Counted from the stretch's first letter, positions 47,697 through 56,417 are shown. The stretch: DNA of 64,000 nucleotides from Streptomyces sp. DT2A-34 (GCF_030499515.1 NZ_JASTWJ010000001.1:4072001-4136000), one strand, 5' to 3'. The notes: generated by a model from the letters alone, not told the origin. Made by a program: numbers and translations.

Positions 47697-48038
47697 GAAA
47701 GCGCCGCGTGCGTGGGCGCCTCCGGCACCTCCGCCGGCCGCCCGGACGCGAACTCCTTACGCAGCACCGGTGCGACCTCCTCCCCGAGCATGTCGATCTG
47801 CTCCAGGACGGTCTTCAGCGGCAGCCCGGCGTGGTCGACGAGGAACAGCTGGCGCTGGTAGTCGCCCGCGTACTCGCGGAAGGTCAGGGTCTTCTCGATG
47901 ACCTGCTCCGGCGTCCCGACGGTCAGCCGCGTCTGGGCGGTGAAGTCCTCCAACGACGGCCCGTGCCCGTACACCGGCGCGACGTCGAAGTACGGCCGGA
48001 ACTCGCGCACCGCGTCCTGGGAGTTGCGGCGCATGAAA

Positions 48039-48082
48039 ACGGGCACGTCCCGGCCGACTACTGTCTGCCGGGACGTGCCCGT
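48039..48082. repeat. 16-bp perfect inverted repeat (hairpin) in the broken gene
   Basis: ACGGGCACGTCCCGGC (48039-48054) and GCCGGGACGTGCCCGT (48067-48082) enclose 12 bases. The surrounding codons (GTSRQTVVGRDVPVFMRR) still resemble the family text GTxxQxxVGxxxxVFMRR, so the hairpin has arisen within, or replaced part of, the old coding DNA. Confidence 0.8.
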
Positions 48083-48161
48083 CCTGATGTGCGCTGAAGG
48101 GTCCGGTACAGCTCGACCCTTGGGCGCCTTCCCCCTTCTGCGGGGGCCAGAAGATGTTGTT

Positions 48162-48316
48162 TTGACCTCCTCCTCTCGCCGGAGCGAGAGGATTCCAGCC
48201 CGAGGGCTGAGGTTCACGAGCGCTCGACCGCTGACGCGGTGTCACCCCTCCGGCAGGCCCTGCCGCGACGCTCCGAGCGGAGCAAAGGCACACCATCACA
48301 ACTCCACGTCACCAGA
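48162..48316 (-). mobile_element. IS200/IS605-type right-end relic (possible ωRNA remnant)
   Basis: Read on the minus strand, the segment runs through CTCAGCCCTCGGGCTGGAATC, then the hairpin CTCTCGC-TCCG-GCGAGAG, then GAGGAGGTCAA. This order (GGAATC, 7-bp stem-loop, GAGG, TCAA) is that of TnpB-element right ends. Native gene sequence (AACAACATCTTCTGGCCC, coding NNIFWP) begins straight after the TCAA. No transposase or tnpB frame is left. The left end and part of the host gene were evidently deleted. Confidence 0.5.
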
Positions 48317-48811
48317 TCATCGCAATGCATAGTTCTCGATGGCGAGGTTGATGCCCTGCCGGATGTCCTGGCCGAACCACGGGTAGACCGGGCCGGTGTT
48401 GCCGCGCCCCATCATCAGGTCGACCCGGCCGTCGGCCAGGTGCTGGAGCATCGCGAAGTCCTCGGCGATCTTCACCGGGTCGTTGGTGGTGATGAGGGTG
48501 GTGGCGGTGGAGAGGATCAGCCGCTCGGTCCGCGCCGCGAGGTAGCCGAGCATCGTCGTCGGCGACGACGGCACGAACGGCGGGTTGTGGTGCTCGCCGG
48601 TCGCGAAGACGTCGAGCCCCACCTCCTCGGCCTTCAGCGCGATGGCGACCATGGCCTTGATGCGGTCGCGCTCGGTCGGTGTACGGCCCGTGGTGGGGTC
48701 CGGCGTGACGTTGCCGACGCTGGAGATCCCGAACTGCATGGTCGCTCACCCTCCAGGTTGTTTACGGTTCAACCATAACCGCGTGCCCGGAGAACGACGA
48801 CCCGCCGAGGC

Positions 48812-49405
48812 CTATTCCCAGCGCGGATCCCGCCCGGTCCGCGCCAGCAGCCGCTCGAACGCCGAGGCACCCTCCGCCTCCGGCACCGGCTCCCCGAACA
48901 CCCCCATCTTCCTGGCCGTAGGCGCCAGCTCGTCCACCGCGCCGGCCAGCTCCGCCACGACCGCTTCATCGGCACCCGGGTAGTCCTGGCCCGTCGCCCG
49001 CGCCAGGTCCCACACATGCACGGTCAGATCGAGCAGCGCCATCGAGCCGACCAGCCGCGCGGGCATGTCCATCGCCCCGGTGGTGCCCTCCTCGGCGCCG
49101 GGCACCGACCAGGCCGCCACCAGCCGGTCCGCCTCGGCCACGAGCCGCTCCCGCCAGTCCGGCCCCTCGGCCACCCGGTCGGGCGTGCTCTCCCCGAACT
49201 GCGACGCCTCCTTCGCGGCCAGCCGCTGGAACTGCACGATCACCTGGAACAGGTGATTGACCAGTCCCTTCACGTCGTACTCCGTGCAGGGCGTGGGAGC
49301 GCCGAGGGCCGGGTCCGGGACCCCCCGGACCACCGGAACCGCCCGCTCGCGCGCCATGGCCAGCAGCTCACCGATGCCGTATGTCTTCGCCTCGTTCGTG
49401 TCCAT
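48812..49405 (-). CDS. TIGR03086-type metal-binding (DinB/maleylpyruvate isomerase-like) protein
   Basis: A 197-residue helical-bundle protein. CTEYDVKGLVNHLFQVIVQF includes the first metal-binding His, and LLDLTVHVWDLARATGQDYP supplies the next; together they form the His triad of the DinB/MDMPI-N fold in the TIGR03086 group. Members are thought to be mycothiol-dependent enzymes. ATG 49405 begins MDTNEAKTYGIGELL. It is divergent from an AraC-type gene that may control it. Confidence 0.78.
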   Translation of the reverse strand: MDTNEAKTYGIGELLAMARERAVPVVRGVPDPALGAPTPCTEYDVKGLVNHLFQVIVQFQRLAAKEASQFGESTPDRVAEGPDWRERLVAEADRLVAAWSVPGAEEGTTGAMDMPARLVGSMALLDLTVHVWDLARATGQDYPGADEAVVAELAGAVDELAPTARKMGVFGEPVPEAEGASAFERLLARTGRDPRWE

Positions 49406-49484
49406 GCCTCGACCGTAGGAAAACCGCCCCTCGCCCTTCTTGAAGAAACGCGACGCCCGCCGAAACCCGACGTACGATCCGGCC

Positions 49485-50339
49485 ATGGAGGCACCCCGCC
49501 ACGACACCCGCGGGATCGTCGACCCGTCCGGCCTGCTGACCCGCGTACGGTTCCGCCGCCACGAGCCCGCCGAGCCGTTGCGCCGGTACGTCGAGTGGTA
49601 CTGGCTGATCGACTGGGACCTGCCCACGCCCTACGCCTCCCACATCGTTCCGCACCCGGCCGTCAACCTCACCTTCCAGTGGGACGAGGATGAGGGCCCG
49701 CCGTGCGGCGAGGTCACGGGGGTCGCGCTCGGTCTGTACACCCGGAAGCTGACCGGACAGGGCCGGGTCTGCGGGGTGAAGTTCCGGCCCGGCGGATTCC
49801 GGCCGTACACCCCCGAGGCATCGGTGTCCCGGTGGACGGGCCGCGCGCTGCCCGCCCAGGAGGTGTTCCCGCAGGCGACGGGCGACGCCGCCCACGCGAT
49901 CGTCACCCCCGCCGACGACCACGCCCGGGTCGCCGCCCTCGACGCCTTCCTCCACGCCCTCCCCTGCACCCCGGACCCGCAGGCCGACCTCGCCACGGCC
50001 CTCGTCCGGCACATCCGCGCCGACCGCACGGTCCGCCGCGTCGGCGACTTCGCCCGGGCGCAGGGCCTGTCGGTGCGGGCGCTGCAACGGCTCTTCGCCA
50101 TGTACGTCGGCGTGAGTCCCAAGTGGGTGATCCTGCGCTACCGCATCCACGAGGCCCTGGAACACGCCGGCACCCGCACCGACGTCGACTGGGCCACCCT
50201 CGCCACCGAACTCGGCTACGCCGACCAGGCCCATCTGGTACGGGACTTCACGGCGACAGTGGGGGTGCCGCCGACGGCGTACGCCGCGGAGGCGGGGGCC
50301 GGGGAGGCGAGGGCCGGGGAGGCGAGGGCCGGGGGTTAG
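49485..50339 (+). CDS. AraC-family transcriptional regulator
   Basis: A 284-residue regulator. The N-terminal DUF6597-type ligand domain has HEPAEPLRRYVEWYWLIDWD and GVKFRPGGFRPY. The C-terminal double HTH shows GDFARAQGLSVRALQRLFAM, YVGVSPKWVILRYRIHEALE and ELGYADQAHLVRDFTATVGV. The end is a short GEARAG repeat tail. ATG 49485 gives the natural start. It faces away from the TIGR03086 gene with an 79-bp gap, the usual layout for a regulator and its target. Confidence 0.85.
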   Translation: MEAPRHDTRGIVDPSGLLTRVRFRRHEPAEPLRRYVEWYWLIDWDLPTPYASHIVPHPAVNLTFQWDEDEGPPCGEVTGVALGLYTRKLTGQGRVCGVKFRPGGFRPYTPEASVSRWTGRALPAQEVFPQATGDAAHAIVTPADDHARVAALDAFLHALPCTPDPQADLATALVRHIRADRTVRRVGDFARAQGLSVRALQRLFAMYVGVSPKWVILRYRIHEALEHAGTRTDVDWATLATELGYADQAHLVRDFTATVGVPPTAYAAEAGAGEARAGEARAGG

Positions 50340-50345
50340 GGGGCG

Positions 50346-50834
50346 TCAGAAGTAGTAGGCGTCCCCCGTGTCCAGCACCAGCACCCGCTGCTGGTCCGTC
50401 CCGCGGTGGCCGTCCGCCGCCCCACCCCGCCGCACCGTGCCGAACTCCAGCAGCACCTCCGACGGCGCGCCCCGCAGCGCCACCCGCAGACCGATCTGCT
50501 TCCCCGCCCGGGCGGCGTCCAGCGCCCCGACCCGGCACATCACCATCCGCTCCCCCGCCCGCCCACACCCCTCCGGCAACGCCTGCCGCTCCGCCAACGG
50601 CTCCGACCAGCGCAGCCGTACCGCCGAGGCCGGCAGGGCGCTCGGCCCGTGATTGTGCGGCGTGAACCGTACGTCGACCCGGCCGCCGGACAGGACGGCG
50701 GAACCGTGATAGGCGAGCCCGGCCTCAGGACGGCCCCCCGCCCCGGCATCCACAGCCACGGCATACGGCGCCACCCCACCGACCGCGGCCACGACGGCCG
50801 CACCGCACACCCCAGCAACCCGCATCCGCCGCAT
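50346..50834 (-). CDS. secreted hypothetical protein
   Basis: A 162-residue protein with a signal peptide (MRRMRVAGVCGAAVVAAVGG, cleavage likely after AVA near residue 27). The mature part is beta-rich: LAYHGSAVLSGGRVDVRFTP, VRLRWSEPLAERQALPEGC, MCRVGALDAARAGKQIGLRV. Two cysteines may form a disulfide. No catalytic motif. Small secreted proteins of this kind are common and unexplained in Streptomyces. A 34-bp repeat lies upstream. Confidence 0.65.
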   Translation of the reverse strand: MRRMRVAGVCGAAVVAAVGGVAPYAVAVDAGAGGRPEAGLAYHGSAVLSGGRVDVRFTPHNHGPSALPASAVRLRWSEPLAERQALPEGCGRAGERMVMCRVGALDAARAGKQIGLRVALRGAPSEVLLEFGTVRRGGAADGHRGTDQQRVLVLDTGDAYYF

Positions 50835-50893
50835 ACCGTCGCTCCTCACTCCACCGTGGTCGACGGATGTATCCCACGTGGGGCGGCCGGCAG

Positions 50894-50961
50894 GCGCCGT
50901 CCAACAGGTGACGCGAGCCGTCACGAAGCGCCGTCCAACAGGTGACGCGGGCCGTCACGAA
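50894..50961. repeat. 34-bp direct repeat carrying palindromic sites
   Basis: Units at 50894-50927 and 50928-50961 differ at one position. Each holds GTGACG-5 bp-CGTCAC, a 17-bp inverted repeat, so two identical operator-like sites are spaced exactly 34 bp, about three helical turns. It lies between the divergent secreted-protein gene and ynfA-like gene, ending 21 bp before the latter's start. Confidence 0.85.
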
Positions 50962-50982
50962 GCCCCATGACAAGCTGCCCGC

Positions 50983-51321
50983 ATGCTCATCCTCCGCTCC
51001 GCCGCGCTCTTCGTCGCCGCCGCCCTCTTCGAGATCGGCGGCGCCTGGCTGGTCTGGCAGGGCGTACGCGAGCACCGCGGCGGGCTGTGGATCGGCGCGG
51101 GCGTCATGGCCCTCGGCGCGTACGGCTTCGTCGCCACCCTCCAGCCCGACGCCCACTTCGGCCGAATCCTCGCCGCGTACGGCGGTGTCTTCGTCGCCGG
51201 CTCGCTGGCCTGGGGCATGGTCGCCGACGGCTACCGCCCCGACCGCTGGGATGTCACCGGAGCGCTGATCTGCCTCGCCGGCATGGCCGTGATCATGTGG
51301 GCGCCGAGGAACGGCGGCTGA
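50983..51321 (+). CDS. YnfA-family small membrane protein
   Basis: A 112-residue protein with four transmembrane helices, starting [20 protein letters not shown], with [20 protein letters not shown] and [20 protein letters not shown]. These match YnfA/UPF0060 proteins, structurally like small multidrug transporters. Transport activity in Streptomyces is unproven. The paired 34-bp repeats lie immediately upstream and may control it. Confidence 0.85.
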   Translation: MLILRSAALFVAAALFEIGGAWLVWQGVREHRGGLWIGAGVMALGAYGFVATLQPDAHFGRILAAYGGVFVAGSLAWGMVADGYRPDRWDVTGALICLAGMAVIMWAPRNGG

Positions 51322-51331
51322 CGGAGCACGC

Positions 51332-51769
51332 TCACAAGGGCTCTTCGGGCAGCAGCCCCAGCTGGCCCAGGAACTCCATCTCGTCGAAGTAGAGCCGGTA
51401 GTCGACGATCCGTCCGCTGTCGTCGATGGTGGCGAGGTCCACCCCGCGGATCCGGACCTCCTTCTGCGTCGGGGGCAGCGTGTCCCCGGAGGGGAGCTGG
51501 ATCGGCCCCGTGTTCCGGCCGCTGAAGTACCCCTCGTCGATGGCCGTGTTCCCGATCTCGTACGAGTGCACCGTCTCGTACGACCCCTCGGGAATCGCGT
51601 CCGTCATCTGCCGCCAGTACTCGGCGATGTTGTCGCGCCCGCGGATCTCCCCTTCGTCGGGGGTGTACGCGACCGCGTCCGGCGCGTAGAGCTCGCCGAT
51701 GGTCCTGGGGTCCGCATGCGTGGTGACCGCCGCGGTGAGCCGGTCCATGACCTCACGTGCCTGTCCCAT
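51332..51769 (-). CDS. SnoaL-like/NTF2-fold protein
   Basis: A 145-residue protein of the NTF2-like SnoaL group: MGQAREVMDRLTAAVTTHAD, ELYAPDAVAYTPDEGEIRGR, YWRQMTDAIPEGSYETVHSY and GRIVDYRLYFDEMEFLGQLG. These folds serve as polyketide cyclases, isomerases or ligand binders; specific function is unknown. AGGAGGCGAATC before ATG 51769 supports the start. It is divergent from the SDR gene. Confidence 0.75.
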   Translation of the reverse strand: MGQAREVMDRLTAAVTTHADPRTIGELYAPDAVAYTPDEGEIRGRDNIAEYWRQMTDAIPEGSYETVHSYEIGNTAIDEGYFSGRNTGPIQLPSGDTLPPTQKEVRIRGVDLATIDDSGRIVDYRLYFDEMEFLGQLGLLPEEPL

Positions 51770-51932
51770 GATTCGCCTCCTGACCTGGAGAATCACCCCT
51801 CTCATGGTCCCACGCGGACGCCGTGGACGCCGACCGGAACGCGAGACCACGAACCCCCCACCGCCCCGCCCACCTATCCTGGCCGGACAGGCGTGCGATC
51901 ACGCCGTCCGGACCACGCAAGAGGAGCAGCTC

Positions 51933-52709
51933 ATGGCCACCGCCGCACCGTCCGCCGCCTCCCGCATCGCCGTCGTCACCGGTGCGAGCAGCGGAATCGG
52001 CGCCGCCACGGCACGGCAGCTCGCCGCGGCCGGCTACCGGGTCGTCCTGACCGCCCGCCGCAAGGACCGTATCGAGGCGCTGGCGGAAGAGATCACGACG
52101 GCCGGCGGATCGGCGGCGGCGTACCAGCTGGACGTCACCGACCGCGCGGCGGTCGACGAGTTCGCGACGGCCTTCCAGACGATCGGCGTCCTCGTCAACA
52201 ACGCGGGCGGCGCACTCGGCGCCGACCCCGTGGCCACCGGCGACCCGGCCGACTGGCGCACGATGTACGAGACGAACGTCATCGGCACCCTGAACCTCAC
52301 CCAGGCCCTGCTCCCGAAGCTGGACGCGAGCGGCGACGGCACGATCGTCGTCGTCTCCTCCACGGCCGGCCACGGCACGTACGAGGGCGGCGCGGGCTAC
52401 GTCGCCGCCAAGCACGGCGCCCACGTCCTCGCCGAGACCCTCCGCCTGGAGATCGTCGGCCGCCCGGTCCGTGTCATCGAGATCGCGCCCGGCATGGTCA
52501 AGACGGACGAGTTCGCCCTGACCCGCTTCGCCGGCGACGAGGAGAAGGCCGCGAACGTCTACCAGGGCGTGGCCGACCCCCTCACGGCCGACGACGTCGC
52601 CGACACCATCACCTGGGCAGTCACCCGCCCCAGCCACGTCAACATCGACCTCCTGGTCGTCCGCCCACGCGCCCAGGCGTCCAACACGAAGGTCCACAGG
52701 GAGCTGTAG
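51933..52709 (+). CDS. short-chain dehydrogenase/reductase
   Basis: A 258-residue classical SDR. The NADP-binding glycine motif is VVTGASSGIGAATARQLAAA, followed by NNAGG, and the catalytic Ser-Tyr-Lys are in VSSTAGHGTYEGGAGYVAAK (Ser, then YVAAK). The C-terminal IAPGMVKTDEF is typical. Closest in style to YdfG-like serine/3-hydroxy acid dehydrogenases. AGAGGAGCAGCTC before ATG 51933. A 51-codon gene overlaps its stop. Confidence 0.88.
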   Translation: MATAAPSAASRIAVVTGASSGIGAATARQLAAAGYRVVLTARRKDRIEALAEEITTAGGSAAAYQLDVTDRAAVDEFATAFQTIGVLVNNAGGALGADPVATGDPADWRTMYETNVIGTLNLTQALLPKLDASGDGTIVVVSSTAGHGTYEGGAGYVAAKHGAHVLAETLRLEIVGRPVRVIEIAPGMVKTDEFALTRFAGDEEKAANVYQGVADPLTADDVADTITWAVTRPSHVNIDLLVVRPRAQASNTKVHREL

Positions 52710-52864
52710 TGCCGGACGGCGACAAGGCCAAGCGCGAGGGCAAGGGCAAGGGCAAGGACCCGCACAACGAACGCCAGATGTGGTGGTGGCTCGGCTACTT
52801 CCTCTTCGGCATCCACATCGTGGCGTTCGTGATGATCTACGCGGTGACCCACGCGCCGGAGTAG
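52709..52864 (+). CDS. DUF6126-like small membrane protein
   Basis: A 51-residue protein. GTG 52709 shares a base with the SDR stop. After a lysine-rich start (DGDKAKREGKGKGKDPHNER) comes one membrane helix, WWWLGYFLFGIHIVAFVMIY. This looks like the DUF6126 family of Streptomyces. Coupled to the SDR gene and followed by a terminator, so they form a two-gene unit. Confidence 0.7.
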   Translation: MPDGDKAKREGKGKGKDPHNERQMWWWLGYFLFGIHIVAFVMIYAVTHAPE

Positions 52865-52879
52865 AAGCACAGCGCATGA

Positions 52880-52911
52880 GCGAGGCCCCCGGTTTCCACC
52901 GGGGGCCTCCT
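52880..52911. terminator. bidirectional hairpin terminator
   Basis: GAGGCCCCCGGT and ACCGGGGGCCTC form a 12-bp perfect stem with a TTCC loop. It sits between the converging DUF6126-like gene (ends 52864) and rtcB (ends 52915). Confidence 0.85.
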
Positions 52912-52914
52912 GCG

Positions 52915-54108
52915 TCAGCCCTTCACACAGACAACCTGCTTCAGCTTCGCCACGACCTGGACGAGGTCCCGCTGCTGATCGATGACCTGCTCGATCGGCT
53001 TGTACGCGCCCGGAATCTCGTCCACGACACCGGAGTCCTTACGGCACTCCACGCCCCGCGTCTGCTCCTCCAGGTCCTTCGTCGAGAAGCGCCGCTTCGC
53101 CGCGTTGCGGCTCATGCGCCGACCCGCGCCGTGCGAGGCCGAGTTGAAGGACTTCTCGTTCCCGAGACCCTTCACGATGTACGAACCCGTACCCATCGAG
53201 CCCGGGATGATCCCGTAATCGCCGGAGCCCGCGCGGATCGCGCCCTTACGGGTCACGAGCAGGTCCATGCCCTCGTAGCGCTCCTCTGCCACGTAGTTGT
53301 GGTGGCAGGAGATCTCCGGATCGAAGGTCGGCTTCGCCTTCTTGAACTCCTTGCGGATGACGTCCTTGAGGAGCGCCATCATGATCGTGCGGTTGTACTT
53401 CGCGTACTCCTGTGCCCAGAACAGATCGTTCCGGTACGCCACCATCTGCGGGGTGTCCGCCACGAAGACGGCGAGGTCACGGTCGACCAGGCCCTGGTTG
53501 TGCGGGAGCTTCTGGGCCACGCCGATGTGGTGCTCGGCCAGTTCCTTGCCGATGTTCCGGGAACCGGAGTGCAGCATCAACCAGACAGAACCTGTTTCAT
53601 CCGTGCACACTTCGACAAAGTGGTTGCCGCTTCCGAGCGTTCCCATCTGCTTTCCGGCACGTTCCTGACGGAATTTGACCGCTTCCGCGACCCCGTCGAA
53701 CCGCCCCCAGAAGTCGTCCCACCCGGCCGTGGCGAACCCATGCAGCCGCCCCGGATCCACGGGATCGTCATGCATCCCCCGCCCCACCGGAATCGCCTGC
53801 TCGACCTTCGACCGCAACCGCGACAGATCCCCCGGCAGATCAATCGCCGTCAACGACGTCCTCACCGCCGACATCCCGCACCCGATGTCCACCCCCACCG
53901 CCGCAGGACACACAGCCCCCCGCATGGCGATGACGGAGCCGACCGTCGCGCCCTTGCCGTAGTGGACGTCCGGCATGACCGCCAGCCCCTTGATCCACGG
54001 CAGCGTCGCGACGTTCCGCAGCTGCTGCAGCGCCCCGTCCTCGACCGTCGCCGGATCGGTCCACATGCGGATGGGAACCTTCGCGCCCGGCATCTCCACG
54101 TACGACAT
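52915..54108 (-). CDS. rtcB: RtcB-family RNA ligase
   Basis: A 397-residue RtcB. Metal ligands are in MPDVHYGKGATVGSVIA and GVDIGCGMSAV (Asp74, Cys77), then GTLGSGNHFVEV and MLHSGSRNIGKEL. The guanylylated His is in SASHGAGRRMSR. It joins RNA 2',3'-cyclic phosphate or 3'-phosphate ends to 5'-OH using GTP. ATG 54108 follows GAGGGCGAT. No archease or RtcA gene is adjacent. This is the shorter bacterial form of the family. Confidence 0.92.
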   Translation of the reverse strand: MSYVEMPGAKVPIRMWTDPATVEDGALQQLRNVATLPWIKGLAVMPDVHYGKGATVGSVIAMRGAVCPAAVGVDIGCGMSAVRTSLTAIDLPGDLSRLRSKVEQAIPVGRGMHDDPVDPGRLHGFATAGWDDFWGRFDGVAEAVKFRQERAGKQMGTLGSGNHFVEVCTDETGSVWLMLHSGSRNIGKELAEHHIGVAQKLPHNQGLVDRDLAVFVADTPQMVAYRNDLFWAQEYAKYNRTIMMALLKDVIRKEFKKAKPTFDPEISCHHNYVAEERYEGMDLLVTRKGAIRAGSGDYGIIPGSMGTGSYIVKGLGNEKSFNSASHGAGRRMSRNAAKRRFSTKDLEEQTRGVECRKDSGVVDEIPGAYKPIEQVIDQQRDLVQVVAKLKQVVCVKG

Positions 54109-54325
54109 ATCGCCCTCAATCCCCCGGAAACAAAATACAAGTCTGAAATCGCAAAACCGGTGCCAGGATCGGCGAAATGGGACAACGGACCGGCGTCCAC
54201 GGCAGTGCGTGCGATACACATTGTCTCCAGGGGTCGCCCCCGCGCTGCAAGCGAATAACCAGCGGGGACACCGACAACACCGGCAACGGACCGACCACAC
54301 AGCCACCGTTGAGAGGAGCCTGACC

Positions 54326-55213
54326 GTGCAGCGGAAGGCGTACGTATCCGGCGTCGCCGCGCTCCTCGCGGCGCTGCTGTCCGGCTGCACCGGCAGCTCC
54401 GACAGCGGCGGCACGACCGACGACTCCAACCCCGGCGACTCGGGTACGGCGACCGCGGCGGCCGAGCCCGGCCGGTACCGCACCCTGCCCGACCCCTGCG
54501 ACACGGTCGGCGAGGAGACCCTCGACTCGCTCCTGCCCGGCGTCAGGGAACTCCCGGACGAGGAGCAGCGCGAGGAGGCGTACGAGGGCACGCCGACGCT
54601 GACGTTCGACACCGACCGCAAGGTGGGCTGCCGTTGGAAGGTGGAGTCGACCGACGCCACCGACCACCTCTTCGTCGACTTCGAGCGTGTGGTGGCGTAC
54701 GACGGCGCGGTCAGCGACGACAGCGAGGCGCAGGAGCTCTTCGCGACCCAGCAGGAGGCGGCCGACCTTCCCGAGCCGACGAGTTCCGAGACCGTCAGTG
54801 GCGTGGACGCGTCCACGTCCACCACCGGCGCGAGCGACTCGCCCTCCTCGTCGCCCTCGACCTCGACCTCGGCGTCCGGGTCCGGGCCCGCGTCCGCCTC
54901 GCCCTCCGCCTCCGCCTCCCCCTCCGGTTCCGGTTCCGGTTCCGGTTCCGCCGACGGGACGACTCCCGCCGAACTCCAGCCCCGTGTCCTGGAGGACCTC
55001 GGCGACGAGGCCTTCCTCGACGACGAGCTCAGCAGCTCCGGTTCGACGGCCCAGCAGCGCACGGTGACTGTGGTGTTCCGCACGTCCAACGTGATCGTGC
55101 GGATCGAGTACGAGGAGCAGCCGACGACCGTCGGCACGGTCCCGGACAGCGAGGAAATGCAGGACAGGGCCCAGAAACTGGCGGCGCAGCTGGCGGACGC
55201 GCTGGCGGAGTGA
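54326..55213 (+). CDS. DUF3558-like lipoprotein with SG-rich linker
   Basis: A 295-residue lipoprotein. Signal peptide with lipobox LSGC (near Cys22). The first domain (RTLPDPCDTVGEETLDSLLP, KVGCRWKVES) has the paired cysteines of DUF3558. A long Ser/Gly/Pro-rich linker follows (about 165-220), partly encoded by a TCCGGT hexanucleotide run near 54930-54957 (SGSGSGSG). A final strand-rich part (QQRTVTVVFRTSNVIVRIEY) completes the fold. GTG 54326 follows GAGGAGCC. A second related lipoprotein gene is next. Confidence 0.72.
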   Translation: MQRKAYVSGVAALLAALLSGCTGSSDSGGTTDDSNPGDSGTATAAAEPGRYRTLPDPCDTVGEETLDSLLPGVRELPDEEQREEAYEGTPTLTFDTDRKVGCRWKVESTDATDHLFVDFERVVAYDGAVSDDSEAQELFATQQEAADLPEPTSSETVSGVDASTSTTGASDSPSSSPSTSTSASGSGPASASPSASASPSGSGSGSGSADGTTPAELQPRVLEDLGDEAFLDDELSSSGSTAQQRTVTVVFRTSNVIVRIEYEEQPTTVGTVPDSEEMQDRAQKLAAQLADALAE

Positions 55214-55335
55214 AGCCCCTGGGTCACCCCCGTACGCCCGCGCGCGACGTAACCGAAACGAGACCACACACCTTCTTCACCGCGTACCGTGGCCCCTCGG
55301 ACCCGATCCGACCGCAGGAACCACGAGTGTCAGTC

Positions 55336-56250
55336 ATGAGTGAAGGAACCATGCAGCGAGCAGCAGAGCGAGACCAGCGTTTCCGCCGTGACGAGCGTGA
55401 GAAGCGGGTGAAGGGCCTTCACCGATTCCTTGTCTGCGCGGCGGCCGTGCCCGTGATGCTGATCGCCACGGGCTGCTCCTCGGACTCCGGTTCGGACGAC
55501 GGAGCCGGATCCGGCGACGGCGCGCAGACCTCGTCGGCGGCGTCCGCGTCCGCGAGTCCGTCGCCGACGGTGCAGGCGGCCGTGTACAAGTCGCTTCCGC
55601 AGTCGTGCAAGGTGCTGTCGAAGAAGACGCTGGAGGACCTGGTTCCGGAGGCCAAGTCCGGCAAGGCGGGCAAGTCGGACGACACGTCGACGCGTGGCTC
55701 CTGCTCCTGGAGCAGCCTCGACAACAACGGTGTGAAGGGCTCGCAGTTCCGCTGGCTCAACGTCTCGCTGCTGCGCTTCGACTCGGACGTCACGCGCGGG
55801 TCGGGCGAGAAGCTGGCGCGGGAGCACTACGAGACTCAGGTGCAGGACGCCCGTTCGGTGTCCGGTGCGAAGAACGTGAAGTCGGAGCCGGTCGCCGGGG
55901 TGGGCGACGAGGCGACGGCGGTGCGCTACGACCTGAAGAAGAAGGAGGGCGCCTTCAAGCAGGAGACGGTCGTCGCCCGGGTGGAGAACGTGGTCGTCAC
56001 GCTCGACTACAACGGCGCCGGCTACGCCGGTGACAAGACCCCGAGCGCGGACGCCCTGAACAAGCTGGCGCAGAAGGCGATCAAGGAGGCCGTCGCCGCG
56101 GTGACGAAGGCGAACGGCGGCGGCAGCGCGGGCACGCCGAGCAGCACCCCTTCGAAGTCGGCTTCGAAGTCTCCCTCGAAATCCCCGTCTGCCAGTGCCT
56201 CGAAGGCGGCGTCCAGCTCCCCGTCGAAGTCAGCGTCGAAGAAGAGCTGA
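55336..56250 (+). CDS. DUF3558-like lipoprotein
   Basis: A 304-residue protein. The N-terminal cytoplasmic part is charged (RAAERDQRFRRDEREKRVKG), followed by a signal helix ending in the lipobox IATGC. The mature domain repeats the layout of the previous gene: YKSLPQSCKVLSKKTLEDLV, STRGSCSWSSLDNN, VAGVGDEATAVRYDL, VVARVENVVVTLDYNG. It ends in a Lys/Ser repeat tail (SKSASKSPSKSPSASASKAA). ATG 55336, GTG 55327 and ATG 55351 are all possible starts. Probably a paralogue of the upstream lipoprotein. Function unknown. Confidence 0.72.
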   Translation: MSEGTMQRAAERDQRFRRDEREKRVKGLHRFLVCAAAVPVMLIATGCSSDSGSDDGAGSGDGAQTSSAASASASPSPTVQAAVYKSLPQSCKVLSKKTLEDLVPEAKSGKAGKSDDTSTRGSCSWSSLDNNGVKGSQFRWLNVSLLRFDSDVTRGSGEKLAREHYETQVQDARSVSGAKNVKSEPVAGVGDEATAVRYDLKKKEGAFKQETVVARVENVVVTLDYNGAGYAGDKTPSADALNKLAQKAIKEAVAAVTKANGGGSAGTPSSTPSKSASKSPSKSPSASASKAASSSPSKSASKKS

Positions 56251-56308
56251 CCGTCACACCTGCCCCATCACTGCGTCACAACGCGCAGCTCAGCCCCGCC
56301 TGTTGCAC

Positions 56309-56338
56309 GAGCCCGGCCCCCCTCCAGGGGCCGGGCTC
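56309..56338 (+). terminator. hairpin terminator
   Basis: GAGCCCGGCCCC pairs perfectly with GGGGCCGGGCTC across a six-base loop. It lies 59 bp after the second lipoprotein gene and ends that unit. Confidence 0.8.
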
Positions 56339-56417
56339 CTGTCGTACGTGAATCCGTACGCCGCACGGATGTGTCACTCTGTTGCGCGCAACAACACGCA
56401 AGGGGAGGGGAGTACGA

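Larger units (their letters stand above)
47678..48739 (-). pseudogene. luciferase-like monooxygenase, disrupted
   Basis: The N-terminal part from ATG 48739 (MQFGISSVGNVTPDPTTGRT, GEHHNPPFVPSSPTTMLGYL, DLMMGRGNTGPVYPWFGQDI) is a normal FMN/F420-type bacterial luciferase family start and ends abruptly at ENYALR with a stop at 48317. The C-terminal part resumes near 48155 (AHIRTGTSRQ, VFMRRNSQDAVREFRPYFDV) and ends at 47678. The DNA between is a foreign segment, and roughly 65 expected residues are missing. The conserved NNIFWP motif can be read right after the insert but in another frame, so there is also a frameshift. Confidence 0.8.

Noticed and set aside
50290..50338. GAGGCGAGGGCCGGG repeats at the end of the AraC gene as a possible separate repeat element
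   Set aside because: Only two to three short copies, within the reading frame (GEARAG tail); simple slippage explains it.
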